This document shows, in pieces, positions 1-8,745 of a stretch of 64,000 nucleotides of DNA. Origin of the DNA: Arthrobacter sp. 9AX (GTDB taxonomy: Bacteria; Actinomycetota; Actinomycetes; Actinomycetales; Micrococcaceae); contig NZ_LR733293.1 in the NCBI RefSeq assembly GCF_902506095.1, positions 62,001-126,000 on the forward strand, in the 5' to 3' direction. The position numbers and the translations under genes were made by a program. Numbering within the stretch: the stretch's first letter is position 1; every line of letters starts with the position of its first letter. The notes beneath the pieces are model-generated. The model was not told the origin of the DNA, did not search any database, and saw nothing but the letters and a program-made list of their open reading frames with translations.

Positions 1-1217
1 TTGCGCACCGGGCCGGCGAGGACACCCACTCCGCCTGCGCCGGCAGCTGCGCCGGCACCGGTGAGGGTGGAAGCGACAGTGCTCTTCTTTCCCTTCATCT
101 GCTCCATGCGGGAGGTGGCGTCATTCAGGTCCACCTCATCGCTGTGCTTCGTGGTCTTCATGATGACCGAGGCCACCAGGAAAGAAACGGCAGTTGCGAG
201 CAGGACCGCCAGGATCACGCCGAGGTAGCTGTCCCTGGAGGTCTGGGCCAGCACCGCGAAGATGGAACCGGGGGCGGACGGCGCCACCAGGCCGGAGTTG
301 GTGATGGCCAGGGTGGCGATACCGGTCATGCCGCCGGCGATCGTGGCCAGGATGAGCAGCGGGCGCATCAGGACATACGGGAAGTAGATCTCGTGGATGC
401 CGCCCAGGAAGTGGATGATGGCCGCCCCAGGCGCCGAGGCCTTGGCTGCCCCTTTCCCGAAGAACATGTAGGCGAGCAGAAGGCCGAGCCCCGGGCCGGG
501 GTTGGCTTCGAGCAGGAACAGGATGGATTTGCCCTGTTCGAGGGACTGCTGGATGCCCAGCGGGGTGAGCACGCCGTGGTTGATGGCGTTGTTCAGGAAG
601 AGGACCTTGGCCGGCTCAATGAAGATGCTGGTGAGCGGGAGCAGGCCGTTGTTGACCAGGAACTGGACCACGTTGCCGGCGCCGGTGCTGAAGGCCGAAA
701 CCAGCGGGGCGATCCCGTAGAAGCCAAGCAGCGCCAGCACGGCACCCCAAATGCCCGCCGAGAAGTTGTTGACCAGCATCTCGAATCCGGGGCGGATCTT
801 GCCGTCCCAGATCGAGTCGATCTTCTTCATGGTCCAGCCGCCCAGCGGGCCCATGATCATTGCACCGATGAACATGGGAATGCCGGCGCCGATAATGACA
901 CCCATGGTGCCGATGGCGCCGACGACGCCGCCGCGGACGTCGTAGACCATCCGGCCGCCGGTGTAGGCGATCAGGAGCGGCAGCAGGTAGGTGATCATTG
1001 GCCCCACCAGGCCGGTGTTGGGCTGGCCGTTTGTCTCGCCGAAGCCGCCCAGTTCGGGGACGGGGATCCAGCCCTTCTCGATGAAGAGGGCCGTAATCAG
1101 GCCCCAGGCAATAAAGGCCCCGATGTTGGGCATGATCATTCCGGACAGGAAGGTCCCGAACTTTTGGACGTGCACACGCGCGCTGGTGCGGGGTTTTGCA
1201 ACTGTCTCTGTTGCCAT
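1..1217 (-). CDS. mtlA: PTS mannitol permease, EIIC(B) (partial)
   Basis: Mannitol-specific PTS membrane permease, which takes up mannitol and phosphorylates it during transport. The frame opens at ATG 1217 and runs off the left edge after 405 codons, so the C-terminus is missing. The first ~340 residues are hydrophobic with EIIC-type features: an amphipathic start followed by FLSGMIMPNIGAFIAWG, then glycine-rich segments such as GAMIMGPLGGW and HFLGGIHEIYFPYV. A charged, Ala/Gly-rich linker follows (KTTKHSDEVDLNDA onward), where mannitol permeases join the EIIB domain; whether IIB is fused cannot be seen. The TetR gene on the same strand and ptsI on the other strand support a PTS locus. A short hairpin lies in the 81-bp gap upstream. 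Mannitol specificity rests on resemblance of the EIIC region and is likely but not proven. Confidence 0.9.
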   Translation of the reverse strand, partial: MATETVAKPRTSARVHVQKFGTFLSGMIMPNIGAFIAWGLITALFIEKGWIPVPELGGFGETNGQPNTGLVGPMITYLLPLLIAYTGGRMVYDVRGGVVGAIGTMGVIIGAGIPMFIGAMIMGPLGGWTMKKIDSIWDGKIRPGFEMLVNNFSAGIWGAVLALLGFYGIAPLVSAFSTGAGNVVQFLVNNGLLPLTSIFIEPAKVLFLNNAINHGVLTPLGIQQSLEQGKSILFLLEANPGPGLGLLLAYMFFGKGAAKASAPGAAIIHFLGGIHEIYFPYVLMRPLLILATIAGGMTGIATLAITNSGLVAPSAPGSIFAVLAQTSRDSYLGVILAVLLATAVSFLVASVIMKTTKHSDEVDLNDATSRMEQMKGKKSTVASTLTGAGAAAGAGGVGVLAGPVR

Positions 1218-1236
1218 GTGATTTCCTAACCGTCAT

Positions 1237-1254
1237 TCCTGCGGCTCCGCAGGA
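1237..1254 (-). terminator. Short hairpin between TetR gene and mtlA
   Basis: TCCTGCGG (1237-1244) and CCGCAGGA (1247-1254) form an 8-bp perfect stem with a 2-base loop, between the TetR stop and the mtlA start on the same strand. There is no following T-run, so it may attenuate or protect mRNA ends rather than terminate fully. Confidence 0.35.
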
Positions 1255-1298
1255 TGGTCCGATACTTACGACGACGTTCTACTGGACGTTCTGGCGCT

Positions 1299-2027
1299 TT
1301 AGCCCGCCGGGCTGGTGGAGATGCGGTGAAGCCATTCGAGGAAGAGCTTGAGCTCCGAGCTGGAGAGCTGGTCTGAGTGCGAGGCCTGAAGTGCGGCGTT
1401 CAGGGCAATCGCTGCCACCACCACCGATGACTTTCCGGTGTCTCCCGGGGCCGCGCCATTGGCGGGCTCGGCGGACACCGCAAAAATCATGGCGTCCCGG
1501 GTCATGGTGGACAGTTCGAGGTTCCGGTCGGAAGCGGGCTCCGCAATCAGCATCAGCGTCACGCCCACGTTGGCGGCCAGGATGGACCTGGCTGCTTCCC
1601 GGGGCTGGACGTTCAGTTGGCCCGCTACCGCTGCTTTGTTCAGCATCTCCTCCATCAGCGCCTCGGCATCGGCCACGATGGCGGGGCGGCTTTCCGGGCG
1701 GATGTTGCCGAACATCACCAGGTACAGCTCCGGCTGGTTGAGGCCGAACTGCACGTGGTTGTCCCACATTCTCCGGATATCCTCAAGCGGCTGTCCGGAC
1801 GGGGCGAAATCCCTTTCGCCCGCAACATACTCTTCAAACCCTGCGGCGACGACGGCGTCGAACAGACCTTCCTTGTCACCGAAGTGGTGGTAAAGCGTGG
1901 GAGCCGATACCCCGGCCCGCTGCGTGATCTGGCGCGTGGAGACCGGCGAGCCCGCAGAGTTTGCCAGCAATTCCGCCGCTGCACGGAGCAGCCGCATTTT
2001 GGGGGGAAGCTGGCCATCCAAACTCAT
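1299..2027 (-). CDS. TetR-family regulator of the PTS locus
   Basis: A 242-residue DNA-binding regulator. The N-terminus is a TetR helix-turn-helix (residues ~8-55): RLLRAAAELLANSAG, then STRQITQRAGVSAPTLYHHFGDKEGLF, the family's most conserved segment. The rest is a helical ligand-binding and dimerisation domain with no recognisable specificity. It lies between mtlA (same strand, downstream) and ptsI (divergent), so a role in PTS gene control is inferred. A 15-bp palindrome sits in the divergent gap, and a -10-like TAGGGT (2040-2035) ends 7 bases before the ATG, so the message may be leaderless. The effector is unknown. Confidence 0.88.
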   Translation of the reverse strand: MSLDGQLPPKMRLLRAAAELLANSAGSPVSTRQITQRAGVSAPTLYHHFGDKEGLFDAVVAAGFEEYVAGERDFAPSGQPLEDIRRMWDNHVQFGLNQPELYLVMFGNIRPESRPAIVADAEALMEEMLNKAAVAGQLNVQPREAARSILAANVGVTLMLIAEPASDRNLELSTMTRDAMIFAVSAEPANGAAPGDTGKSSVVVAAIALNAALQASHSDQLSSSELKLFLEWLHRISTSPAG

Positions 2028-2034
2028 AACCGCT

Positions 2035-2040
2035 ACCCTA
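2035..2040 (-). promoter_or_regulatory. Putative -10 of leaderless TetR gene
   Basis: TAGGGT on the minus strand ends 7 bases before ATG 2027, and no Shine-Dalgarno sequence is present. This matches the -10/start spacing seen at many genes in this window. Confidence 0.4.
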
Positions 2041-2045
2041 GCACC

Positions 2046-2060
2046 TATAGCATTGCTATA
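2046..2060. promoter_or_regulatory. Palindromic operator between TetR gene and ptsI
   Basis: TATAGC-ATT-GCTATA is a perfect 6+3+6 inverted repeat, conspicuous for being AT-rich in GC-rich DNA. It lies just upstream of a ptsI -10 candidate (TACAAT, 2075-2080) and of the TetR gene's own -10 candidate, so a bound dimer could cover both -35/spacer regions. Assignment to the adjacent TetR protein is inference. Confidence 0.6.
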
Positions 2061-2074
2061 TGAACTGACTCACA

Positions 2075-2080
2075 TACAAT
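2075..2080 (+). promoter_or_regulatory. Putative ptsI -10 box
   Basis: TACAAT at 2075-2080 with TTGCTA (2054-2059) or an overlapping hexamer as -35. The implied leader to GTG 2190 is about 100 bases, consistent with the SD-like GAGAATGAGGA just before the start. Confidence 0.4.
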
Positions 2081-2189
2081 TTTTTTCAGGCACGTTTCCC
2101 GCCTGGCGGACGTAGCAGTCCACGGGCGGACCGGCATGGCGCCGGATGTACCGGCGGGCCTGGCAAACGGAAGAGAATGAGGACCTTCA

Positions 2190-3875
2190 GTGCAGAACTT
2201 CCCAGGAGTAGGCGTCAGTCCAGGCCGCGTCATCGGCACCGTCCGGCAGATGCCCAAACCCATCAGCGAACCGCCGGCCGGCGCGCAACTCGCACAGGAC
2301 ACCACCGCAGAGGAAGCCACCGCTGCCTTGAAGGCCGCCTCCCAGGCTGTGCATGACGAGCTGAAAGCGCGTGCTGCGCATGCCACCGGCGACGGCAAAG
2401 CAGTCCTGGAAGCCACGGCACTGATGGCCAAGGACACCATGCTGATCAAGGGTGCCGCCAAGCTCGTCGCCCGGGGCACGTCGGCCGAGCGCGCCATCTG
2501 GGAGTCCGGCTCCTCCGTCTCGGAAATGCTTCACAACCTGGGCGGCTACATGGCCGAGCGTGCAACCGACGTCCTGGACGTCCGTGCACGGATCGTGGCC
2601 GAGCTGCGGGGGGTGCCTGCCCCCGGCATCCCCGCCTCCAGCACACCCTTCATCCTCGTGGCCGAGGACCTCGCCCCGGCGGACACCGCCACCCTGGACC
2701 CGAACAAAGTCCTGGCGCTGGTCACCTCCGGCGGCGGCCCGCAGTCCCACACGGCCATCATCGCCCGCTCCCTGGGCCTTCCTGCCGTGGTTGCCGCCGT
2801 GGGCGTGGACCACATCGCGGACGGCACCGAAGTATATGTGGACGGCGCCGCAGGCACTGTCACCGCAGAGCCGGATGAATCCCTGCGTGCCGCTGCCGAG
2901 GCTTGGGCAACCACCGCATCGCTGCTGGCTGAGTTCACCGGAACAGGTACGACGGCGGACGGCCACCAGGTGCCGCTCCTCGCCAACGTGGGCGGCGGCA
3001 AGGACGCCGAAGCGGCCGCCAAGCTCGGCGCCCAGGGTGTGGGTCTGTTCCGCACCGAGTTCTGCTTCCTGGAACGGGACACCGAACCCAGCGTGGAGGA
3101 GCAGGCCGCGGCCTACAAGAGCGTTTTCGACGCCTTCCCCGGCAAGAAGGTGGTCCTGCGCACGCTTGACGCCGGCGCGGACAAGCCGCTGCCCTTCCTG
3201 ACCGACTCCACCGAACCCAACCCGGCCCTGGGCGTCCGCGGCTACCGCACCGACTTCACCACGCCCGGGGTCCTGGACCGCCAGCTGGAAGCGATCGCAC
3301 TGGCGGCGAACCAGTCAGAGGCGGACGTGTGGGTCATGGCACCCATGATCTCCACGGCCGAGGAGGCTGCACGCTTTGCCTCAATGTGCGCAGACGCCGG
3401 CATCAACACACCCGGCGTGATGGTGGAGGTTCCCTCCGCGGCCCTTACTGCCGAAGCGATCCTGCGTGAAGTGGGCTTCGCGAGCCTGGGCACCAACGAC
3501 CTCACGCAGTACGCCATGGCCGCCGACCGGCAACTGGGCCCGCTGGCCAACCTGAACACCCCCTGGCAGCCGGCCGTCCTGCGCCTGGTGGGCCTGACCG
3601 TGGAAGGCTCGCGCGCTGAAGGCAACAACAAACCCGTGGGCGTCTGTGGTGAGGCCGCGGCTGACCCGGCCCTCGCCGTCGTACTGACCGGACTGGGCGT
3701 GAGCACCCTGTCGATGACAGCGCGCTCCCTCGCTGCCGTGGCAGCTGTCCTGAAGACGGTGACGCTTGAGGAGGCGCAGCAGCTGGCAAAGCTGGCCCTG
3801 TCCGCCCCGAGCGCTACCGAGGCGCGGGCGTGGGTCCGCGAAAAGCTGCCCGTGCTGGAGGAACTGGGACTCTAG
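2190..3875 (+). CDS. ptsI: PTS enzyme I (PEP-protein phosphotransferase)
   Basis: Cytoplasmic enzyme I, which passes phosphate from phosphoenolpyruvate to HPr and so powers all PTS sugar uptake. The 561 residues match the usual ~570. The N-terminal HPr-binding and phosphohistidine domain ends in the active-site motif GGGPQSHTAIIARSLGLPAV with His187 as the phosphorylated residue. The C-terminal PEP-binding TIM barrel carries GVGLFRTEFCFLER, VRGYRTDF, the GTNDLTQYAMAADR loop and the catalytic cysteine in GVCGEAAADP (Cys486). The GTG start is preceded by an SD-like GAGAATGAGGA. It diverges from the TetR gene with a palindrome between them. HPr is not seen in the window and may lie beyond the left edge. 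Confidence 0.95.
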   Translation: MQNFPGVGVSPGRVIGTVRQMPKPISEPPAGAQLAQDTTAEEATAALKAASQAVHDELKARAAHATGDGKAVLEATALMAKDTMLIKGAAKLVARGTSAERAIWESGSSVSEMLHNLGGYMAERATDVLDVRARIVAELRGVPAPGIPASSTPFILVAEDLAPADTATLDPNKVLALVTSGGGPQSHTAIIARSLGLPAVVAAVGVDHIADGTEVYVDGAAGTVTAEPDESLRAAAEAWATTASLLAEFTGTGTTADGHQVPLLANVGGGKDAEAAAKLGAQGVGLFRTEFCFLERDTEPSVEEQAAAYKSVFDAFPGKKVVLRTLDAGADKPLPFLTDSTEPNPALGVRGYRTDFTTPGVLDRQLEAIALAANQSEADVWVMAPMISTAEEAARFASMCADAGINTPGVMVEVPSAALTAEAILREVGFASLGTNDLTQYAMAADRQLGPLANLNTPWQPAVLRLVGLTVEGSRAEGNNKPVGVCGEAAADPALAVVLTGLGVSTLSMTARSLAAVAAVLKTVTLEEAQQLAKLALSAPSATEARAWVREKLPVLEELGL

Positions 3876-3890
3876 TCCGCGGCGCTGGGT

Positions 3891-4685
3891 TCAGGCCGGG
3901 ACGCCGAAACCGTCCACCGCCCGGACCCAGCCGCTGATGGCCTGAGCCGAGGCCACCGGTGCCGTGTGCTGGAAAACGTGGCCCTGGCCCAGGACTTCGT
4001 CCATGCTGCCCTGCTGGGCGGCAGTGGAGAGTTTGACGCACCAGGAACGCCGGGCCACCGGGTCCTTGGTGCCGCGGAGGACCAGGACCGGCTGGCGGAC
4101 AGACACCAGCCGGTCCTCCATCGGGTACTGCATCATCACCGGCAATTCCGTCAGGTACCACCGTGGGCCCGCACGGAAATAGTCGCTGAAAACGATCGCG
4201 TTGGAGGTCAGGGACTCGCATAGCATGGCGTCCCTGGCCAGTGACATCGCCTGCTGGGGCACCGTATTCCTGCTGGAATCCACCACGGGCCCCATCAGCA
4301 CAGCCGCGGCCACCCGGCCTGGATCCCGGAGCGCCAGTTCAACCGCGAACTGCGTTCCCATGGAGTGGCCCACCACAACGCAGGTTCCAACCCCTTCGTC
4401 CGTCAGCACAGCACTGACAAATGCCGCAAAGTCCTCTACCTGCAACTGCCGGTGCGGCCTTGCTGCCTTCCCGAAGCCGGGCAGGTCGAAGGAGTAGACG
4501 TCAGCCACTTGAGCCAGCTCCCGGTGCAGCCTGGCCAGGTAGCGGTGCGAAACACCGATGCCATGCAAAAGCACGTAGGCGTGGCGCACTTCTGCCTCCA
4601 CGCTGGTTCCGGGTTCCTGGACGGACGCGTAAAGCCTCCCCTGCAGACCGCCGGCTTCCACGTTCCGGCCACCACTCAATGCCAT
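3891..4685 (-). CDS. Alpha/beta-hydrolase
   Basis: A 264-residue alpha/beta-fold hydrolase of unknown substrate. It has the strand-turn HAYVLLHGIGVSHRYLARL (oxyanion HG), FDLPGFGKA, the nucleophile elbow VVVGHSMGTQFAVELAL (Ser in GHSMG), the acid region VLRGTKDPVA and a late His in GQGHVFQHTAP. The triad is therefore complete. ATG 4685 is the first in-frame start that gives a sensible N-terminus; the open frame extends upstream without homology. It converges with ptsI (15-bp gap) and is divergent, by 48 bp, from the small HTH gene. Esterase, lipase or C-C hydrolase activity cannot be distinguished. Confidence 0.85.
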   Translation of the reverse strand: MALSGGRNVEAGGLQGRLYASVQEPGTSVEAEVRHAYVLLHGIGVSHRYLARLHRELAQVADVYSFDLPGFGKAARPHRQLQVEDFAAFVSAVLTDEGVGTCVVVGHSMGTQFAVELALRDPGRVAAAVLMGPVVDSSRNTVPQQAMSLARDAMLCESLTSNAIVFSDYFRAGPRWYLTELPVMMQYPMEDRLVSVRQPVLVLRGTKDPVARRSWCVKLSTAAQQGSMDEVLGQGHVFQHTAPVASAQAISGWVRAVDGFGVPA

Positions 4686-4721
4686 CAGCCGAGCATACCG
4701 CCGGAGCCGCTGCAGGCCCGA

Positions 4722-4727
4722 TAGGCT
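4722..4727 (+). promoter_or_regulatory. Putative leaderless -10 (HTH gene)
   Basis: TAGGCT is followed by six bases (TGGCCC) and ATG 4734, with no Shine-Dalgarno. The 15-base context TAGGCTTGGCCCATG matches the PucR gene start (6330-6316, minus strand) at 14 of 15 positions. Confidence 0.45.
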
Positions 4728-4733
4728 TGGCCC

Positions 4734-5135
4734 ATGGCACTGATTGCTCCCAGGATGGCCGCCGCCCTCCCGCCCGAGGAAGCCGAGAAGCTTCAGCGGG
4801 CCCTCGCGGGCAGCGACGACATCACGGTCTTTGTGGACGGCACTGTCCACCGGCTCCCGCCCTTGGCGAGGGATGCCGTGGTGGACCTCCTTCAGCGGTT
4901 CAGCCGCGGCGAGGCCGTCACGGTCAGCAGCTTGGAGGATATGCTGACCACCTCCAAGGCTGCGGAGCTGGCGGGAATCTCCCACACGTACCTGCGCAAC
5001 ATGACCGACCGCGGCGAGATTCCGGTCGAGTACCGCGGCAGCCACCGCCGCATTCCACGGACCGCCATCATGGCCTGGCTTGAGGAACAGAAGAAAGTCA
5101 GATCCGCGGACGGGCCGCCCAGCGCCGCATCTTAA
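4734..5135 (+). CDS. Excisionase/antitoxin-type HTH protein (orphan)
   Basis: A 133-residue protein with a C-terminal MerR/excisionase-like winged helix: LTTSKAAELAGISHTYLRNM, then the wing VEYRGSHRRIPRTAIMAWLEE (residues ~80-122). The N-terminal ~75 residues are helical with no recognised domain. Actinobacteria often have this layout as the antitoxin of a PIN-domain toxin gene placed directly downstream. Here the next gene on the same strand is ald, and the 3' end overlaps the converging PucR gene by 38 bases, so no toxin partner exists at the usual place. A -10 hexamer ends 6 bases before the ATG. It could be an orphan antitoxin or a stand-alone regulator. Confidence 0.75.
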   Translation: MALIAPRMAAALPPEEAEKLQRALAGSDDITVFVDGTVHRLPPLARDAVVDLLQRFSRGEAVTVSSLEDMLTTSKAAELAGISHTYLRNMTDRGEIPVEYRGSHRRIPRTAIMAWLEEQKKVRSADGPPSAAS

Positions 5136-6318
5136 GGGCAGAGTGGAGTTCCAGCCGGGGCATGCCCTTCAACGGATCCACCCCCAGCAGCTGGCGGATC
5201 CGGCCCAGCCGGTTATAGATACTGCTCCGGTGCAGGTGGAGTTTGGCGGCGACGTCCTGGACGGAACCATCGTTGTCGTAGAGGAGTTCCAGGACCGGGA
5301 TGAGTTCGCTGTTGCGGTCGTGGTCCTCGAGCATACGGAAGTAGACAGAGCTCGGGTCCACCCAGGCGCCCGCTCCTCCCCCGGCTGATGCCAGCAGTTG
5401 ATAGACACCGGTGGACCGGCAGTCCACGAGTTCCCCAAGCTGCGGATCCACCGCAGCCGCCTGTGCTGCCAGCTTGGATTCCCGGTAGGCCTCGGCGAGT
5501 TCGCGTGGCCTGGCGAATCCTTCGCTGATGCCAAGGATAATGCGGTGCACGGGACGGCCTGAGCGTTTGGCCAGCTCCAGCTGGTAGTGGACCAGCACCT
5601 GGGCATGGTTGGCCCGGCCGGTGGATTCGCGGAAGAGCACCACCGAGTGCGTTTCCGTTCCGGCGCTGAAGAGGGCGGCGTCCACACCGATGGTCGCCTG
5701 AAGCGCTGCGGAGCGGTGGATCAGGGTGCTGGCGATGGGGTCCGGGCCGCCCGCCCAACCGTCGGCGTCCAGCACCGTGACCATCTGCCACGGCCCGCGG
5801 CCCTGGATTTCCTTCCACCCGGCCACGGCCGCCACCGCGTTCTTCTCCCCCGCGCACGCCGCCAGGAATTCCCGTTCGCGTCCCCGCCGGAATTCGGATT
5901 CGGCGGTGTTGGAATCGAGCAGCAGCGCCGAAAGCATTTCAAGCTCGTTGGCGACAGCGGGCAGCTGGGTGAGGATCGCCGTCGGATTCTCCTCCACCGA
6001 TTCCTGCTGCACCCACAGGTAGCCCACCCGGAAGCCGCGGACCATCAGCGGGACACAGACGCGGCCCAGCATGCCCAGGTGCGGGTTGGCGGGAACCACC
6101 ACCGGGCGGACGGCGGTAGCGATGCCGTGGGACAGCTGCCAGGCGCTGACGTCCGCCGGCACTTTCTTGCTGAGCAGGAAGTTCACCCGAACGCGGTCGG
6201 CGTGGGACTGGTTGGAGCTGTAGGCGAGCAAGACCCCGTCCAGGTCCTCCAGGGAAAGCCCTCGGCCCAGCTTCTGCGCCACCTGCTCGACCAGTTGTTC
6301 CACACCCTGCTGCTGCAT
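5098..6318 (-). CDS. PucR-family transcriptional activator, likely of ald
   Basis: A 406-residue regulator with the PucR C-terminal HTH (residues ~335-395): LELLYDNDGSVQDVAAKLHL, then HRSSIYNRLGRIRQLLG. The N-terminal ~300 residues form a sensory region including a GGDEF-like middle segment as in CdaR/PucR proteins. It is divergent from ald across 233 bp. In Bacillus the PucR-type protein AdeR activates ald, so the same job is inferred here. TAGTCT (6330-6325) lies 6 bases before ATG 6318 with no SD, suggesting a leaderless mRNA. The tail overlaps the converging HTH gene by 38 bases. Confidence 0.87.
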   Translation of the reverse strand: MQQQGVEQLVEQVAQKLGRGLSLEDLDGVLLAYSSNQSHADRVRVNFLLSKKVPADVSAWQLSHGIATAVRPVVVPANPHLGMLGRVCVPLMVRGFRVGYLWVQQESVEENPTAILTQLPAVANELEMLSALLLDSNTAESEFRRGREREFLAACAGEKNAVAAVAGWKEIQGRGPWQMVTVLDADGWAGGPDPIASTLIHRSAALQATIGVDAALFSAGTETHSVVLFRESTGRANHAQVLVHYQLELAKRSGRPVHRIILGISEGFARPRELAEAYRESKLAAQAAAVDPQLGELVDCRSTGVYQLLASAGGGAGAWVDPSSVYFRMLEDHDRNSELIPVLELLYDNDGSVQDVAAKLHLHRSSIYNRLGRIRQLLGVDPLKGMPRLELHSALKMRRWAARPRI

Positions 6319-6324
6319 GGGCCA

Positions 6325-6330
6325 AGACTA
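6325..6330 (-). promoter_or_regulatory. Putative leaderless -10 (PucR gene)
   Basis: On the minus strand TAGTCT, six bases (TGGCCC), then ATG 6318; no SD. Compare the nearly identical start of the HTH gene at 4722-4736. Confidence 0.45.
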
Positions 6331-6459
6331 CTGCTTTCAGAGTGCGCGACACGAACGGACACCAGGCGACACTTGCCGCCCCCAGGCTGGACAAACGTCG
6401 AGTCGTCGGCGGCAGAATCCGCGCAGTGGCGCGGTTCCAGTCCGGCGCCTTTTGGCGCT

Positions 6460-6479
6460 TTGTGTTGGCTGGCTCACAA
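6460..6479. promoter_or_regulatory. Candidate operator in adeR-like/ald gap
   Basis: TTGTG (6460-6464) and CACAA (6475-6479) form a short inverted repeat 73 bases upstream of ald, followed by AT-rich TTTATC (6485-6490) that could serve as the ald -10. A plausible PucR-protein site, but the arms are only 5 bp. Confidence 0.3.
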
Positions 6480-6551
6480 CCGGATTTATCGTGGAAATAC
6501 GAAATCCTTCCGCACTTTTCCGGCTGACCGGCCGAGAACCTGGAGCCCACG

Positions 6552-7670
6552 ATGATCATCGGTGTCCCCAAAGAAATCAAAAACAACGAATTCCGGGTAG
6601 CCATCACCGCTGCCGGCGTCCACGAGTTCCGCACCCACGGCCACACCGTGCTGGTGGAACGCGGCGCAGGACTGGGCTCAGGCATCACCGATGAGGAATA
6701 CGCCATTGCCGGCGCCGAAATCGTCAACGAGGCCGATGACGTCTGGGCCCGCGCGGACATGATCATGAAGGTCAAGGAGCCCATCAAGGCCGAATACCAC
6801 CGCTTCCGCAAGGGCCTGATCCTCTTCACCTACCTCCACCTCGCCGCCGAGCCCGAACTCACCCGTGAGCTGATCAACTCCGGCGTCACCGCTATCGCCT
6901 ACGAAACGGTGCAGGAAGGCCGCACCCTCCCGCTCCTGGCCCCCATGTCCGAGGTGGCCGGCCGGCTCTCCGTTCAGGTTGGCGCCGCCTCACTGATGGC
7001 ACCCGCCGGTGGCAAGGGCGTCCTGCTGGGCGGCGTCCCCGGCGTCCGGCCCGCGAAGGTGGTCGTCCTGGGCGCCGGCGTTGCCGGCACCAACGCGGCA
7101 GCCATGGCACTGGGCCTCGGCGCCGACGTCACCATCCTGGACATCAACATCAACCGCCTCCGCGAACTGGACGCCCAGTACCAGGGCCGGCTCAAGACGG
7201 TGGCCTCCAACAAGTACGAGATCGAAAAGTCCGTGGTGGATGCGGACCTGGTGATCGGCTCCGTCCTGATCCCCGGCGCCAAGGCCCCCAAGCTCGTCAC
7301 CAACGAGCTCGTGGCCCGCATGAAGCCCGGCTCAGTCCTGGTGGACATCGCCGTGGACCAGGGCGGCTGCTTCGAAGACACCCACCCCACCACGCACCAG
7401 GAACCCACCTACAAGGTCCACAACACCATCTTCTACTGCGTGGCCAACATGCCCGGCGCCGTGCCCAACACCTCCACCTACGCCCTGACCAACGTCACCC
7501 TGCGCTATGCCGTGTCCCTGGCCAACCTCGGCGTCAAGGCCGCCTTCGACCGCGACCCCGCCCTCGCCGCCGGCCTCAACATCGCCGCCGGCCACGTGGC
7601 ACACCACTCCGTCTCCGAGGCCCACAACCTGCCATTGGTCAAGGATTGGCACGAACTGGTTTCGGCTTAG
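6552..7670 (+). CDS. ald: Alanine dehydrogenase
   Basis: NAD-dependent alanine dehydrogenase (L-alanine to pyruvate, NADH and ammonium), 372 residues, normal for the family. It begins [17 protein letters not shown], with Arg15, Lys75 (in MKVKEP) and His96 (in TYLHLA) at the positions used by characterised enzymes for substrate binding and catalysis. The Rossmann NAD site is [19 protein letters not shown], ending in Asp of TILDIN. The C-terminal [10 protein letters not shown] segment is also conserved. The divergent PucR-type gene is the likely regulator. The stop overlaps that of the converging oxidoreductase gene by 4 bases. Confidence 0.97.
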   Translation: MIIGVPKEIKNNEFRVAITAAGVHEFRTHGHTVLVERGAGLGSGITDEEYAIAGAEIVNEADDVWARADMIMKVKEPIKAEYHRFRKGLILFTYLHLAAEPELTRELINSGVTAIAYETVQEGRTLPLLAPMSEVAGRLSVQVGAASLMAPAGGKGVLLGGVPGVRPAKVVVLGAGVAGTNAAAMALGLGADVTILDININRLRELDAQYQGRLKTVASNKYEIEKSVVDADLVIGSVLIPGAKAPKLVTNELVARMKPGSVLVDIAVDQGGCFEDTHPTTHQEPTYKVHNTIFYCVANMPGAVPNTSTYALTNVTLRYAVSLANLGVKAAFDRDPALAAGLNIAAGHVAHHSVSEAHNLPLVKDWHELVSA

Positions 7671-8725
7671 GCCAGTCCGCGCGCCTGTTCTATTAGCTTG
7701 AGGGCCTCGACGGCGTCTTCCGGGTTTACCGGGAGGGGTTTGGGGGAGTCGGCTCCGCCGTCGAGGATCTTTTCTGCCAGGATCCGGTAGAACTGCGGGT
7801 AGGCCCCACGTTCGGTGGGCAGCGCGTCCAGGTGGCCGTCGCGGCCCAGGACCCCAGCCCATTCCGGCGCCTCCTCGCCGTACTCGTCGTCGAGGGGGCT
7901 GCCGCCGGCAACGATGTACGGCTCCTGGGGATCAACCCCGTTCTTGGTGAACGCCCCCACCGAACCCAGGACACGGAACCGTGCACCCTGCTGCGCGCAC
8001 AGCATATTCATGGTGAGGTGGCTCAGCACCCCGGACTCGTGCCGAAGGACCAGGAAGACGTCGTCGTCAGCCCGTTCGTCCTGCCGCCTGGCCTTCAGTT
8101 CCGCATGGACCACGGTGGCGGGACCGAACAGCAGGAGGGCCTGGTCGATCAGGTGGCTGCCGAGGTCGAACAGCACGCCCCCGCCGTCCGCCGCAGTGGC
8201 GTGCGCCTTCCAGGCCTTCGCGATGGTGGGTGACCACCGCTCGAAACGCGATTCGAACCGGGCCACCTTCCCCAGCGCCTGCGCGGCGAGGAGTTTCCGG
8301 AGCGTCAGGAAGTCGCCGTCCCAGCGCCGGTTCTGGAACACGGTCAGCACCCGGCCGAGCTCACGGGCCAAGGCCGTCAGCTCCTGCCCTTCGTCGCTGC
8401 TCACGGCGAACGGCTTGTCCACCACCACATCCAGCCCGGCCTCCAGGGCCGCCTTGGCGAGCGGGTAGTGGGTGGCGGGCGGGGTGCCCAGCACTACCAG
8501 GTCAAGGTCAGCAGCGCGCGCAAGGACAGCGTCGCCGTCGTGCACTGTCCTCACTCCCGGATAGCGGGCAGCGGCCGCCTTCTGCCGCTCCGCATGGGAG
8601 GTGGCAATGACGTCCAGTGAGTAACGCCCGTCCGCCCCGATCAAGGGGGCATGGAAGACGCTGCCGGACAGCCCATAGCCGACGACAGCCGTACGGATGG
8701 TGCGCTCAGCTTCAATCCCGGTCAT
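7667..8725 (-). CDS. Gfo/Idh/MocA-family oxidoreductase
   Basis: A 352-residue NAD(P)-dependent sugar/polyol oxidoreductase of unspecified substrate. The N-terminal Rossmann site is [16 protein letters not shown], and the family EKP motif appears as DKP in [15 protein letters not shown]. The second domain carries [18 protein letters not shown], typical of the clade including YhhX-like and scyllo-inositol-dehydrogenase-like enzymes. ATG 8725 has no SD, but TAGCGT (8737-8732) ends 6 bases upstream, so translation may start on a leaderless mRNA. It is monocistronic: a repeat array lies upstream and ald converges downstream. Confidence 0.88.
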   Translation of the reverse strand: MTGIEAERTIRTAVVGYGLSGSVFHAPLIGADGRYSLDVIATSHAERQKAAAARYPGVRTVHDGDAVLARAADLDLVVLGTPPATHYPLAKAALEAGLDVVVDKPFAVSSDEGQELTALARELGRVLTVFQNRRWDGDFLTLRKLLAAQALGKVARFESRFERWSPTIAKAWKAHATAADGGGVLFDLGSHLIDQALLLFGPATVVHAELKARRQDERADDDVFLVLRHESGVLSHLTMNMLCAQQGARFRVLGSVGAFTKNGVDPQEPYIVAGGSPLDDEYGEEAPEWAGVLGRDGHLDALPTERGAYPQFYRILAEKILDGGADSPKPLPVNPEDAVEALKLIEQARGLA

Positions 8726-8731
8726 GGGACT

Positions 8732-8737
8732 ACGCTA
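8732..8737 (-). promoter_or_regulatory. Putative leaderless -10 (oxidoreductase)
   Basis: TAGCGT on the minus strand, then AGTCCC and ATG 8725. Same hexamer and spacing as at the PrimPol gene (16622-16634). Confidence 0.42.
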
Positions 8738-8745
8738 CTCCCGCA

